Shown here: positions 37,991 to 45,800 of the stretch, piece after piece
Layout of the letters: each line of letters begins with the position of its first letter
How positions within the stretch are numbered: position 1 is the first letter of the stretch
Assembly (NCBI RefSeq): GCF_000212855.1
Contig: NZ_GL890993.1
Coordinates: 528,546-592,545, forward strand
DNA length: 64,000 nt
Source: Streptococcus sanguinis SK355
GTDB taxonomy: Bacteria; Bacillota; Bacilli; Lactobacillales; Streptococcaceae
Reading direction: 5' to 3'
Notes under the pieces: model-generated
Told to the model about the DNA's origin: nothing
Database searches by the model: none
What the model saw: only the letters and a program-made list of their open reading frames with translations
Position numbers and translations under genes: made by a program

Positions 37991-39613
37991 TTGCTTACAG
38001 TATCAGATGTATCACTGCGTTTCAGTGACCGAAAATTGTTTGATGAAGTCAACATCAAATTTACAGAAGGAAATACTTATGGATTGATTGGAGCTAACGG
38101 CGCTGGAAAATCAACCTTTTTAAAAATTTTAGCTGGCGATATTGAGCCAACAACAGGCCACATTTCTCTAGGACCAAATGAACGTCTTTCAGTCCTTCGC
38201 CAGAACCACTTTGACTATGAAGAAGAACGGGTTATTGATGTTGTAATCATGGGAAATGAGCATCTCTACAACATCATGAAAGAAAAAGATGCTATTTATA
38301 TGAAGCCTGATTTTTCTGATGAAGATGGTGTACGTGCGGCCGAGCTTGAGGGAGAGTTTGCTGAACTAGGTGGCTGGGAAGCTGAAAGTGAAGCCTCTCA
38401 ATTATTGCAAAATCTCAATATTCCGGAAGATCTTCACTACCAAAATATGAGCGAGCTTTCTAACGGAGACAAGGTCAAAGTACTCTTAGCCAAAGCCCTT
38501 TTTGGTAAACCTGATGTCTTACTTCTGGACGAACCAACTAACGGTTTAGATATTCAGTCTATTACTTGGTTGGAAGACTTTCTTATCGATTTTGATAATA
38601 CAGTTATTGTTGTATCCCACGACCGTCACTTTTTGAATAAAGTCTGCACTCATATGGCCGACCTTGACTTTGGAAAAATCAAACTCTATGTCGGAAACTA
38701 TGATTTCTGGAAAGAATCAAGCGAACTAGCGGCTAAGCTTCTAGCTGACCGAAATGCCAAAGCAGAAGAAAAAATCAAGCAACTTCAAGAATTTGTTGCT
38801 CGCTTTTCTGCCAATGCTTCAAAATCAAAACAAGCAACTTCTCGTAAAAAGATGCTTGACAAGATTGAATTAGAAGAAATTGTTCCATCTAGCCGTAAAT
38901 ACCCATTTATCAGCTTTAAAGCAGAACGTGAAATTGGTAATGATCTCTTGACAGTGGAAAACCTTTCTGTCAAGATAGACGGAGAAACTATTCTTGATAA
39001 TATTAACTTCATTTTACGTCCTGGCGATAAAACAGCTTTGATTGGCCAAAACGATATCCAAACAACAGCTTTGATTCGTGCCTTGATGGGTGATATTGAG
39101 TATGAAGGAACTGTCAAGTGGGGTGTCACAACCAGTCAATCTTACCTGCCAAAAGATAATTCTCGTGACTTTGCTAGTGGTGAATCAATCCTTGACTGGC
39201 TGCGTCAATTTGCTAGCAAAGAAGAGGATGACAACACTTTCCTTCGAGGATTCCTTGGGCGCATGCTTTTCTCTGGAGATGAGGTTAACAAGTCTGTCAA
39301 TGTCTTGTCAGGAGGAGAAAAAGTCCGGGTTATGTTATCTAAGTTGATGTTGCTTAAATCCAACGTTTTAGTCTTGGACGATCCAACCAATCACTTAGAT
39401 TTGGAATCAATCTCCAGCTTAAATGATGGCTTGAAAAATTTCAAAGGATCCATTATTTTTGCCAGTCATGACCATGAATTTATTCAAACCTTGGCTAACC
39501 ACATCATTGTTCTGTCTAAAAATGGTGTCATTGACCGTATTGACGAAACCTATGATGAATTCTTGGAAAATCAGGAAGTTCAGGCAAAAGTCAAAGAACT
39601 TTGGAAAGATTAA
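37991..39613 (+). CDS. ABC-F family ATPase (YbiT-like)
   Basis: 540 residues, two ABC domains without membrane segments. The start is TTG at 37991 with AGGAGA eight bases upstream. The first domain is complete: Walker A GANGAGKST (about 37-45), signature LSNGDKVKVLLAK, Walker B VLLLDEPTNGLD. The linker (about 255-305) is long and charged, the P-site tRNA interaction motif. In the second domain the Walker A reads GQNDIQTTAL and has lost the invariant Lys, while signature LSGGEKVRVMLSK and Walker B VLVLDDPTNHLD remain. ABC-F proteins act on stalled ribosomes. No antibiotic-resistance type is recognised. Confidence 0.9.
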   Translation: MLTVSDVSLRFSDRKLFDEVNIKFTEGNTYGLIGANGAGKSTFLKILAGDIEPTTGHISLGPNERLSVLRQNHFDYEEERVIDVVIMGNEHLYNIMKEKDAIYMKPDFSDEDGVRAAELEGEFAELGGWEAESEASQLLQNLNIPEDLHYQNMSELSNGDKVKVLLAKALFGKPDVLLLDEPTNGLDIQSITWLEDFLIDFDNTVIVVSHDRHFLNKVCTHMADLDFGKIKLYVGNYDFWKESSELAAKLLADRNAKAEEKIKQLQEFVARFSANASKSKQATSRKKMLDKIELEEIVPSSRKYPFISFKAEREIGNDLLTVENLSVKIDGETILDNINFILRPGDKTALIGQNDIQTTALIRALMGDIEYEGTVKWGVTTSQSYLPKDNSRDFASGESILDWLRQFASKEEDDNTFLRGFLGRMLFSGDEVNKSVNVLSGGEKVRVMLSKLMLLKSNVLVLDDPTNHLDLESISSLNDGLKNFKGSIIFASHDHEFIQTLANHIIVLSKNGVIDRIDETYDEFLENQEVQAKVKELWKD

Positions 39614-39645
39614 TCCCTTGTCAATTTACGTTTACAAAGCTTTAC

Positions 39646-39680
39646 AGAGGCATGAAACAACGTTTCTGCCTCTTTCTATA
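39646..39680 (+). terminator. Terminator after the ABC-F gene
   Basis: Nested stem AGAGGCA/TGCCTCT with inner GAAAC/GTTTC, then TTTCTATATA. It lies just before the yfhO start. Confidence 0.65.
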
Positions 39681-39688
39681 TAAGAAAT

Positions 39689-42274
39689 ATGAATCACATT
39701 AAAGAATCTTTTAAAAAAAATTGGCCTTATTTTTGTGCCTTCTTTCTTCCATTTTTCATCATGTTCTTTGTCTACTTGATGTACGGAATTTACTGGAATA
39801 GCGAAACGTCTCCCTTGCTTGGTGACGGCTTTCATCAGTATGTCATTTTTGACACCAACCTAAGAAATATCCTTCATGGCACAGATAGTATTTTCTATAC
39901 TTTCTCTAGTGGACTTGGGCAGAATTTCTATGCTTTATCCAGTTATTATTTAGGTAGCTTCTTATCTCCCTTGGTTTATTTCTTTGATTTGAAATCAATG
40001 CCAGATGCCGTCTATCTATTTACCTTAATCAAGTTTGGATTAATTGGACTCTCTACCTTTATCAGTATCAAAGGAATATTCAAAAAGATTCCAGCTTTAC
40101 TCATCATCACTCTTTCAACTTCATTTTCTTTAATGAGTTTTTCGGTCAGTCAATTGGAAATTAAAACCTGGTTGGATGTGTTTATCCTTGCACCTTTGAT
40201 TGTGCTAGGTTTACATAGATTGATAACTGGAAAAGGCAGAGTACTATACTTTACAACACTGTCAATCCTCTTCATCCAAAATTATTATTTTGGTTATATG
40301 ATGGCGATCTTTTTGGTCTTTTGGTACCTTCTTCAATTATCTTGGGATTTCAAAAATAGAATTAAAAGTTTACTTGACTTTACAGTCGTATCTGCTTTAG
40401 CAGGTCTGACTAGCCTAATCATGATCCTGCCAACTTACCTAGACATAAGCACTCATGGTGAAACATTAACAAAAGTTTCTTCTTTGTTGACAGAAAAAAG
40501 TTGGTTCTTAGATGTATTTGCTAAAAATTTTATTGGCAGTTTTGATACAACCAAGTATGGTTCCATCCCTATGATTTATGTTGGCACCTTCCCCTTGATT
40601 CTGGCTATCTTATTTTTCACCTTAAAATCTGTTAAGTTTCACGTGAAACTTTGCTACTTTTTACTCATTTCAATTTTCATAGCTAGTTTTTATCTTCAAT
40701 ATTTAGACTTACTTTGGCAGGGAATGCATGCACCGAACATGTTTCTTCACCGTTATTCTTGGCTATTTTCTCTGGTAGTTATCTATATGGCTGCTGAGAC
40801 TTTAAATCGTTGGAAAGACGTGAAATTAATGAATGTTGCCATTAGTTTCATTTTGCTCAGCCTTGGATTCATTCTTACTTTTATTCAGAGAAAACATTAT
40901 GACTTTTTAGGTCCTGAGAATTATATTCTAACATTAGAATTTCTGCTGGCTTATCTCTTGATTAGTTTTGTCTTAGCAAAATCTTCTATTCAACCAAAAA
41001 TCATTCTCCCTGTCTTGCTCTTCTTTGTTACTTTTGAACTGTCACTTAATTCCTATTATCAAGTTGGAGGAATTGCTAAAGAATGGGTATTTGCCACTCG
41101 TTCATCTTATGCTAGCCACCTTGACGAGATTGACAAGCTTGTTAATTATTCCAAAAAGGAAAATATTGATTTTTTTAGAACTGAAAGATTGAATCCACAA
41201 ACAGGAAATGACAGTATGAAATTCAACTACAATGGAATTTCCCAGTTCTCATCTGTTCGAAATACTCAGGCAAGTTCTACTTTAGATAAACTTGGTTTTA
41301 AATCAGCAGGAACAAATCTGAATCTCCGTTATCAAAATAACAGTATTTTGATGGATAGTATTTTTGGTGTTCGCTACAATCTATCTGAAACAGATCCTCA
41401 AAAATTCAGTTTTCTTCCTGAGAAAACTGAAAAAGAAATGTCTCTCTACCAAAATGATGCTGCACTTGGTTTAGCTTTTCTGACCAATGATGTTTACCAG
41501 GATGTCAAGTTTACAAATTTGACTTTAGATAATCAGACAGAATTTTTGAATCAATTGACTGGCTTTGATTTTAAATATTATGATAAAGTAGATGCTATAA
41601 CTACTAATGAAAATGTCAAGCAAATTGGTAACAGAGTGACTGTGAATGTTGACAGAGAACATAATACAAGCTTTGCTAGTGTAATCTATACTGTCAATGT
41701 ACCTGCTAACAGTCAACTATATGTTAATGTTGCTGGGATTGATTTTAGTAATGATGATCAGACAGATATTGACATTACTGTCAATAACTTTACAGAACGT
41801 TATACAACTAATAATGTTTTTCCTTTCTTTAATGCTGGCTATTTCAGTCAAAGTCAAACAGTATCTATTCACTTTACATTCCCAGACAATTCGACAGTTT
41901 CTTTTGATACACCAGAATTTTTTGCCGTTAATACTGAGCAATATCAAAATGTCATTCAAAAATTAAAAGAGCAGCCCGTTTCCACAACTACTGATTTAAA
42001 CACAGTAAAAACAAACTATAGAGCGGAAAAGGATACTTCATTATTCTTTACCATTCCTTATGATAAGGGATGGTCAGCCACTCTTAACGGGAAGCCTGTC
42101 ACACTAAAACGAGCTCAAAACGGCTTTATGAAATTAGATGTGAAAAAAGGAGAAGGAAATGTTGTCCTCACTTTTATTCCTAATGGACTGAAAGAAGGTG
42201 GCATTGCCTTCATATCTGGCATAATCTTATTTGTTTGCTATAATTTTCTACGTAGGAAACGACAGAGAATATAA
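39689..42274 (+). CDS. YfhO-family membrane protein
   Basis: 861 residues with about 12 membrane segments in the first 440 and one near the C-terminus (about 833-853), and a large extracellular domain between. The GT-C-type start is seen in SETSPLLGDGFHQYVIFDTNLRNILHG (about 40-67), with an acidic loop like that of lipid-linked glycosyltransferases. In Bacillus and Listeria YfhO-type proteins are linked to glycosylation of lipoteichoic acid. No SD of note. A perfect parS site lies inside the gene. Confidence 0.85.
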   Translation: MNHIKESFKKNWPYFCAFFLPFFIMFFVYLMYGIYWNSETSPLLGDGFHQYVIFDTNLRNILHGTDSIFYTFSSGLGQNFYALSSYYLGSFLSPLVYFFDLKSMPDAVYLFTLIKFGLIGLSTFISIKGIFKKIPALLIITLSTSFSLMSFSVSQLEIKTWLDVFILAPLIVLGLHRLITGKGRVLYFTTLSILFIQNYYFGYMMAIFLVFWYLLQLSWDFKNRIKSLLDFTVVSALAGLTSLIMILPTYLDISTHGETLTKVSSLLTEKSWFLDVFAKNFIGSFDTTKYGSIPMIYVGTFPLILAILFFTLKSVKFHVKLCYFLLISIFIASFYLQYLDLLWQGMHAPNMFLHRYSWLFSLVVIYMAAETLNRWKDVKLMNVAISFILLSLGFILTFIQRKHYDFLGPENYILTLEFLLAYLLISFVLAKSSIQPKIILPVLLFFVTFELSLNSYYQVGGIAKEWVFATRSSYASHLDEIDKLVNYSKKENIDFFRTERLNPQTGNDSMKFNYNGISQFSSVRNTQASSTLDKLGFKSAGTNLNLRYQNNSILMDSIFGVRYNLSETDPQKFSFLPEKTEKEMSLYQNDAALGLAFLTNDVYQDVKFTNLTLDNQTEFLNQLTGFDFKYYDKVDAITTNENVKQIGNRVTVNVDREHNTSFASVIYTVNVPANSQLYVNVAGIDFSNDDQTDIDITVNNFTERYTTNNVFPFFNAGYFSQSQTVSIHFTFPDNSTVSFDTPEFFAVNTEQYQNVIQKLKEQPVSTTTDLNTVKTNYRAEKDTSLFFTIPYDKGWSATLNGKPVTLKRAQNGFMKLDVKKGEGNVVLTFIPNGLKEGGIAFISGIILFVCYNFLRRKRQRI
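40636..40649. promoter_or_regulatory. parS centromere site (perfect)
   Basis: GTTTCACGTGAAAC, exact match, inside the yfhO coding sequence about 7.4 kb left of dnaA. Confidence 0.93.
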
Positions 42275-42311
42275 ATATATCAAAAATCAGATCTTTACCA
42301 ATATAAAAAAT

Positions 42312-42350
42312 AAGGCTCTTCATTAAAATGCTAGTGAAGGCCTTTTCTTG
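42312..42350 (+). terminator. Terminator after yfhO
   Basis: Stem AAGGC-CTTCA with TGAAG-GCCTT (one bulged T), followed by TTCTTG. The adjacent opposite-strand hairpin at 42352-42379 ends the tRNA transcript. Confidence 0.65.
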
Positions 42351-42351
42351 A

Positions 42352-42379
42352 ACAATAAAAAAACACCCACTAGGAGTGT
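42352..42379 (-). terminator. Terminator of the left tRNA cassette
   Basis: Minus-strand stem ACACTCC/GGGTGT followed by TTTTTTTATTG, seven bases after the tRNA-Asn. Confidence 0.75.
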
Positions 42380-42385
42380 CTCTAG

Positions 42386-42459
42386 CTCCGGCAGTAGGAC
42401 TCGAACCTACGACATCATGATTAACAGTCATGCGCTACTACCAACTGAGCTATGCCGGA
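42386..42459 (-). tRNA. tRNA-Asn (GTT), left copy
   Basis: 74 bases, cloverleaf complete, anticodon GTT in CTGTTAA. The CCA end is not encoded. The acceptor stem is TCCGGCA/TGCCGGA, while the right copy at 63142 has TCCGCCA/TGGCGGA, a compensated exchange of the fifth base pair. Confidence 0.97.
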
Positions 42460-42464
42460 TAATA

Positions 42465-42536
42465 TAGTCCGTACGGGATTCGAACCCGTGTTACCGCCGT
42501 GAAAAGGCGGTGTCTTAACCCCTTGACCAACGGACC
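42465..42536 (-). tRNA. tRNA-Glu (TTC), left copy
   Basis: 72 bases, anticodon TTC in CTTTTCA, T-arm GGTTCGAATCC. It is identical to the right copy at 63065. It precedes tRNA-Asn by five bases in the same transcript. Confidence 0.97.
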
Positions 42537-42567
42537 ATATGGTATGCTCTCTTTCAGAACATATTCC

Positions 42568-42595
42568 ATTATATCAGGTTTTTAAGCTTTGTCAA
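42568..42595 (-). promoter_or_regulatory. Promoter of the left tRNA cassette, inside the 3' end of comE
   Basis: TTGACA (42595-42590), 16 bases, TATAAT (42573-42568). The -35 is read from the comE codons for Val-Asp-Lys and the comE stop lies in the spacer. The right cassette has the same promoter, including the shared CTGATATAATGGAATATGT. Confidence 0.9.
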
Positions 42596-43346
42596 CTCTT
42601 TTCCATTTATTTTCGAAAATATCTTTCAGATATTTCACTCTTAAACGAGTGACCGGACAGCGATGATTTTCGTAAAAAATAATTTCTCGATTTTTCTTGT
42701 CATAATCAACAATGTTGCCAATATTAACCAGATAAGATTTATGTGGTGAAAAAAATCGTTTGGATTGCTGATCCTTTTCTTGAATATCTGTTATCGTTCC
42801 ATAAAACTCCTTGAGAAAATTTTTACCGACAATCCGAAGTTTATGAGAGCTCCCTGTCGTTTCGATATACAAAATATCGTTATAAGGCATTCGAACATCA
42901 TTGCCACGATAACTATATTCAAAATAATCTACCATATTGGTATTTTCAATTAGTGTACTCTTAGTGTAAAGAATACTGTCTTTGATTCTATTTTTAAAAG
43001 CATCATTGTTGATATCTTTATCGATAAAATCAAGTGCTGATACTTTATATTTAAAAGTCATAGTAGCAAATTCAGATTTTGAGGTTACAAAAACTATAAT
43101 GGCATAAGGATTATGATGACGGATAAATTGAGCTACTTCCAGCCCTTTTGTTTCCTCCCCCTTAATGTCAATATCCAAAAAATAAAGCTGGTTAACGTCT
43201 CCATTTTCAATATATTTTTTGAATTCTTTGATTTTTCCTGTAACCTGAACCTGGATGTCAATTCCAAGTTCCTCAGCAATTTCTGCTAATGTCGTTTCCA
43301 TCCTGACTTGATGAGATACGGTATCCTCTAAAACTAACACTTTCAT
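42582..43346 (-). CDS. comE: Competence response regulator ComE
   Basis: 254 residues: receiver domain with phospho-acceptor Asp58 (YFLDID) and Lys in the VFVTSK loop, then a LytTR DNA-binding domain (about 145-245, FFSPHKSYLVNIGNIVDYD). It is activated by ComD and binds paired imperfect direct repeats in the comC promoter and other early competence promoters. It starts five bases after the comD stop. Its last codons double as the -35 of the tRNA promoter. Confidence 0.97.
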   Translation of the reverse strand: MKVLVLEDTVSHQVRMETTLAEIAEELGIDIQVQVTGKIKEFKKYIENGDVNQLYFLDIDIKGEETKGLEVAQFIRHHNPYAIIVFVTSKSEFATMTFKYKVSALDFIDKDINNDAFKNRIKDSILYTKSTLIENTNMVDYFEYSYRGNDVRMPYNDILYIETTGSSHKLRIVGKNFLKEFYGTITDIQEKDQQSKRFFSPHKSYLVNIGNIVDYDKKNREIIFYENHRCPVTRLRVKYLKDIFENKWKRVDKA

Positions 43347-43351
43347 AAATT

Positions 43352-44686
43352 CTATCTCCTAATTGTTAAAATCTGTGTAAAATTGCTTGGCTCAATTTGT
43401 GTATCAAGGGTGATAAATTCATACCTATCTAAAATTTCCTTGATGTTATTCAATCCGTAGCCTCTATTTTCTCCTTTAGTTGAAAATTCGGGCTGATAGA
43501 GTTCTTCCAAATCCAATCTTCCTTCTTTACGAGAATTTTGAACAACAAAAATGGTTCTATCATCCAGTTGAACCAAAGAAACATGGACAATTTTTTCTAG
43601 GCTGTCAATAGCACTCTCAATAGCGTTATTTAATAAAATACTAGCAATTCTGACCAGATCTAACAACTTGATTGGAAGACGTTCCACTTTATCCTTAACT
43701 TCAAAAGTCAGCTGAATCTGATGTTCACGCGCTTGAAAGATTGTCTCAGTCATGACACTTCTTAAAGCTGAATCTCCTACATTATTCAAATCAAAAACTG
43801 TATATTTATCTGAACGCAGTTTCAAATTTGCATCAACCAAGACCTCTTGATAAATGTGCTCAATTTCCTTGATATCTCCAGTTTGAATAGCTACTTGCAT
43901 ACTTGTCAGCATGCTAGCATAATCATGACGAAATCCTTTGATTTCATAGTATAATCTCACAATTTCATCAGTATATTCTTGAAGTCGAAGCTGTTCAGAT
44001 TCTTTTTGACGCAAACGCTCTTCTTTCTCGTATTTCTCACGGCTGTCCTTGAATGTCACCAAAGTAGAAAGAAAGGCCAAGAAACAAATAGTAGCAATCA
44101 TACTGCTAAAACTGTTGAAATGCTTTATATTACTAATCCAGTGAGAGAGATTTAAAATCAGCCAATTCATCGCATATAAACTACTAATCATCAGAATCTG
44201 AGATTTAAAGAAACTTCTTTTAAGATAATCTATTCTGAAATCAAAAATATCAATAACCTTTACCATAAAGAACAAGGATATTAAGTTGATACATGTCAGA
44301 AACAGGCCCATGTACTGAGCTACAAAATCATCTCCTAAAACAGATGAAATAATAACTGAAAAGAAAGTAGTAGAGCTATCAATTGACAAACATAAAAAGA
44401 AGGAAAGTAAGAAAGATTGATATTTTTTAATTTTTTCAACTCTACAAAAATACCAAACTATAAATAGAGGGAGAAAAAATGACAGTGTATATGATGGAAT
44501 TGTGCTAGAAAATGAAAATATGTGTCCTAAAAAAGCAATTATAAACGGAATTATAATCTCAAGACCAAAGCAAACAGCTACAAAAAAGCGAGTATGCTTA
44601 ATTTTAGTAATTTTTGATAAAATTACTAAAAATGCAGCTACATTAATAAAAGGATGAACAATTAATCCGATTATTTCAAGTGACAT
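43352..44686 (-). CDS. comD: Competence histidine kinase ComD
   Basis: 444 residues. Six or seven membrane segments fill the first 210 residues and form the peptide sensor; then a coiled-coil segment and an HPK10-type kinase with the phospho-His at His254 (GFRHDYASM), the N box LLNNAIESAIDS and the G box GYGLNNIKEI. It senses the peptide from comC, which lies 27 bases upstream. GGGGGG precedes the ATG. Confidence 0.97.
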   Translation of the reverse strand: MSLEIIGLIVHPFINVAAFLVILSKITKIKHTRFFVAVCFGLEIIIPFIIAFLGHIFSFSSTIPSYTLSFFLPLFIVWYFCRVEKIKKYQSFLLSFFLCLSIDSSTTFFSVIISSVLGDDFVAQYMGLFLTCINLISLFFMVKVIDIFDFRIDYLKRSFFKSQILMISSLYAMNWLILNLSHWISNIKHFNSFSSMIATICFLAFLSTLVTFKDSREKYEKEERLRQKESEQLRLQEYTDEIVRLYYEIKGFRHDYASMLTSMQVAIQTGDIKEIEHIYQEVLVDANLKLRSDKYTVFDLNNVGDSALRSVMTETIFQAREHQIQLTFEVKDKVERLPIKLLDLVRIASILLNNAIESAIDSLEKIVHVSLVQLDDRTIFVVQNSRKEGRLDLEELYQPEFSTKGENRGYGLNNIKEILDRYEFITLDTQIEPSNFTQILTIRR

Positions 44687-44713
44687 AAATTTCCCCCCTA
44701 AACTTTAAAATTC

Positions 44714-44821
44714 TTATCTTCCAAAAATCCAACCCCATGGATTTGGAACACCTCTTAAATCCCAAAAGGTTTGAACAAGTGAATTGCTATTTGCAGCAAT
44801 TTGAAAAGAATAGATTTTCAT
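44714..44821 (-). CDS. comC: Competence-stimulating peptide precursor ComC, without a Gly-Gly leader
   Basis: 35 codons: a leader MKIYSFQIAANSNSLVQTFW, then the known S. sanguinis pheromone DLRGVPNPWGWIFGR. The usual double-glycine cleavage site is absent; the cut would fall after Trp20. AGGAGAT lies before the ATG. comD and comE follow in the same operon. Its transcription should be driven by phosphorylated ComE bound to the direct repeat upstream. No comAB transporter is in this window. The way the peptide is processed and exported is not explained by the standard double-Gly pathway. Confidence 0.97.
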   Translation of the reverse strand: MKIYSFQIAANSNSLVQTFWDLRGVPNPWGWIFGR

Positions 44822-44866
44822 AACTATCTCCTATCTTTTTGTATTGTAAGTCACCTTACATTTATC

Positions 44867-44935
44867 ATTATAGAAAAATAGAAAGAGTTAGTGACAATTT
44901 TCCCTGAAATGTCATTTTTTATCCCCAAAATGACA
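44867..44935 (-). promoter_or_regulatory. comCDE promoter with ComE direct repeat
   Basis: A -10 TATAAT is at 44872-44867. Upstream are two 13-base direct repeats, TGTCATTTTGGGG (44935-44923) and TGACATTTCAGGG (44914-44902), 21 bases apart, two helical turns, as expected of a ComE box. The leader contains a 16-base palindrome with arms TGTAAG and CTTACA (44846-44861). Confidence 0.85.
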
Positions 44936-44952
44936 TTATACCAAAAAAATAG

Positions 44953-44986
44953 AAGAAAAAAACACGAAATATTGTAAAATACTTCG
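44953..44986 (-). terminator. Terminator after tRNA-Arg
   Basis: A 9-bp stem with one wobble (CGAAGTATT/AATATTTCG on the minus strand), tetraloop TTAC, then TGTTTTTTTC. It insulates comCDE from the tRNA-Arg transcript. Confidence 0.8.
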
Positions 44987-45001
44987 CATTTTTTACCTTT
45001 C

Positions 45002-45075
45002 TGATCTCAGCAGGATTCGAACCTGCGACCGTTCGCTTAGAAGGCGAATGCTCTATCCAGCTGAGCTATGAGACC
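45002..45075 (-). tRNA. tRNA-Arg (TCT)
   Basis: 74 bases, anticodon TCT in CTTCTAA, T-arm GGTTCGAATCC, acceptor GGTCTCA/TGAGATC. It reads AGA codons. The CCA end is not encoded. Confidence 0.97.
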
Positions 45076-45086
45076 AATACCATCTC

Positions 45087-45115
45087 ATTCTATCAGAAAA
45101 TAGGGTTGCCGTCAA
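45087..45115 (-). promoter_or_regulatory. tRNA-Arg promoter
   Basis: TTGACG (45115-45110), 17 bases, TAGAAT (45092-45087), just after the rlmH stop on the same strand. Confidence 0.75.
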
Positions 45116-45117
45116 GA

Positions 45118-45597
45118 TTACTTATGATAAGGACTCCCTTGCTGAATCATAAAAGCTCGATAGATCTGCTCTATTAAAACAAGGCGCATCAGTTGATGAG
45201 GTAAGGTTAATTTGCCAAAACTCATAAGAAGATTTGCCCGCTTTTTTACTGCAGGAGATAAACCTAAACTTCCTCCGATAACAAAAGTGATATCAGAAAA
45301 TCCACGCACTGTAGTATCCATCATGAGCTGACTAAACTTTTCTGACGGAAATTGCTTTCCTTCAATTGCCAAAGCAATAACAAATTCACGCTCATTGATT
45401 TTAGCCAGAATTTTATTTCCTTCTTTTTCAAGAATCTGCTGATTTTCTAAATCACTAGCTTTATCAGGTGTTTTTTCATCCGCTAGCTCAATCATTTCCA
45501 CCTTGCAGAATCGATTGAGACGCTTCATGTATTCAGCAATTCCATCCTTTAAATATTTTTCTTTCAGTTTTCCAACTGTTACAAGTTTTATTTTCAT
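45118..45597 (-). CDS. rlmH: 23S rRNA pseudouridine-1915 N3-methyltransferase RlmH
   Basis: 159 residues, a SPOUT methyltransferase. The knot is seen in [47 protein letters not shown] split across about 110-155, with the C-terminal GSPYHK. It methylates the pseudouridine at 1915 of 23S rRNA. It diverges from htrA and is the usual neighbour of the origin in streptococci. Confidence 0.97.
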   Translation of the reverse strand: MKIKLVTVGKLKEKYLKDGIAEYMKRLNRFCKVEMIELADEKTPDKASDLENQQILEKEGNKILAKINEREFVIALAIEGKQFPSEKFSQLMMDTTVRGFSDITFVIGGSLGLSPAVKKRANLLMSFGKLTLPHQLMRLVLIEQIYRAFMIQQGSPYHK

Positions 45598-45703
45598 AAG
45601 TTTATTCTATCATATTCATCTATACTTCACACTTTATTAACAAGTAAAATTTATCTGGGAATCAGCTAATCTGTGTATTTTCTAATGCCTATCAACAGTT
45701 TTT

Positions 45704-45734
45704 CTAAGTTTTCCACAAGGTGTGGAAAACTTAG
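45704..45734. promoter_or_regulatory. Palindromic DnaA-box pair between rlmH and htrA
   Basis: A perfect inverted repeat with 14-base arms, CTAAGTTTTCCACA and its complement, around AGG. Each arm contains TTTTCCACA, one base from the DnaA box TTATCCACA. It sits directly upstream of the CiaR site of htrA, in the divergent promoter region. Confidence 0.65.
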
Positions 45735-45738
45735 AGGA

Positions 45739-45771
45739 TTTAAGTTATAATTAAGTTTGTCTGAATATAAT
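45739..45771 (+). promoter_or_regulatory. htrA promoter with CiaR site
   Basis: TTTAAG (45739-45744), N5, ATTAAG (45750-45755), then the -10 TATAAT at 45766-45771. This is the known streptococcal CiaR operator layout over the -35 region, where CiaR activates. Confidence 0.85.
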
Positions 45772-45800
45772 TTCATCAATTGTAATTCAAGGAGGAAAAC

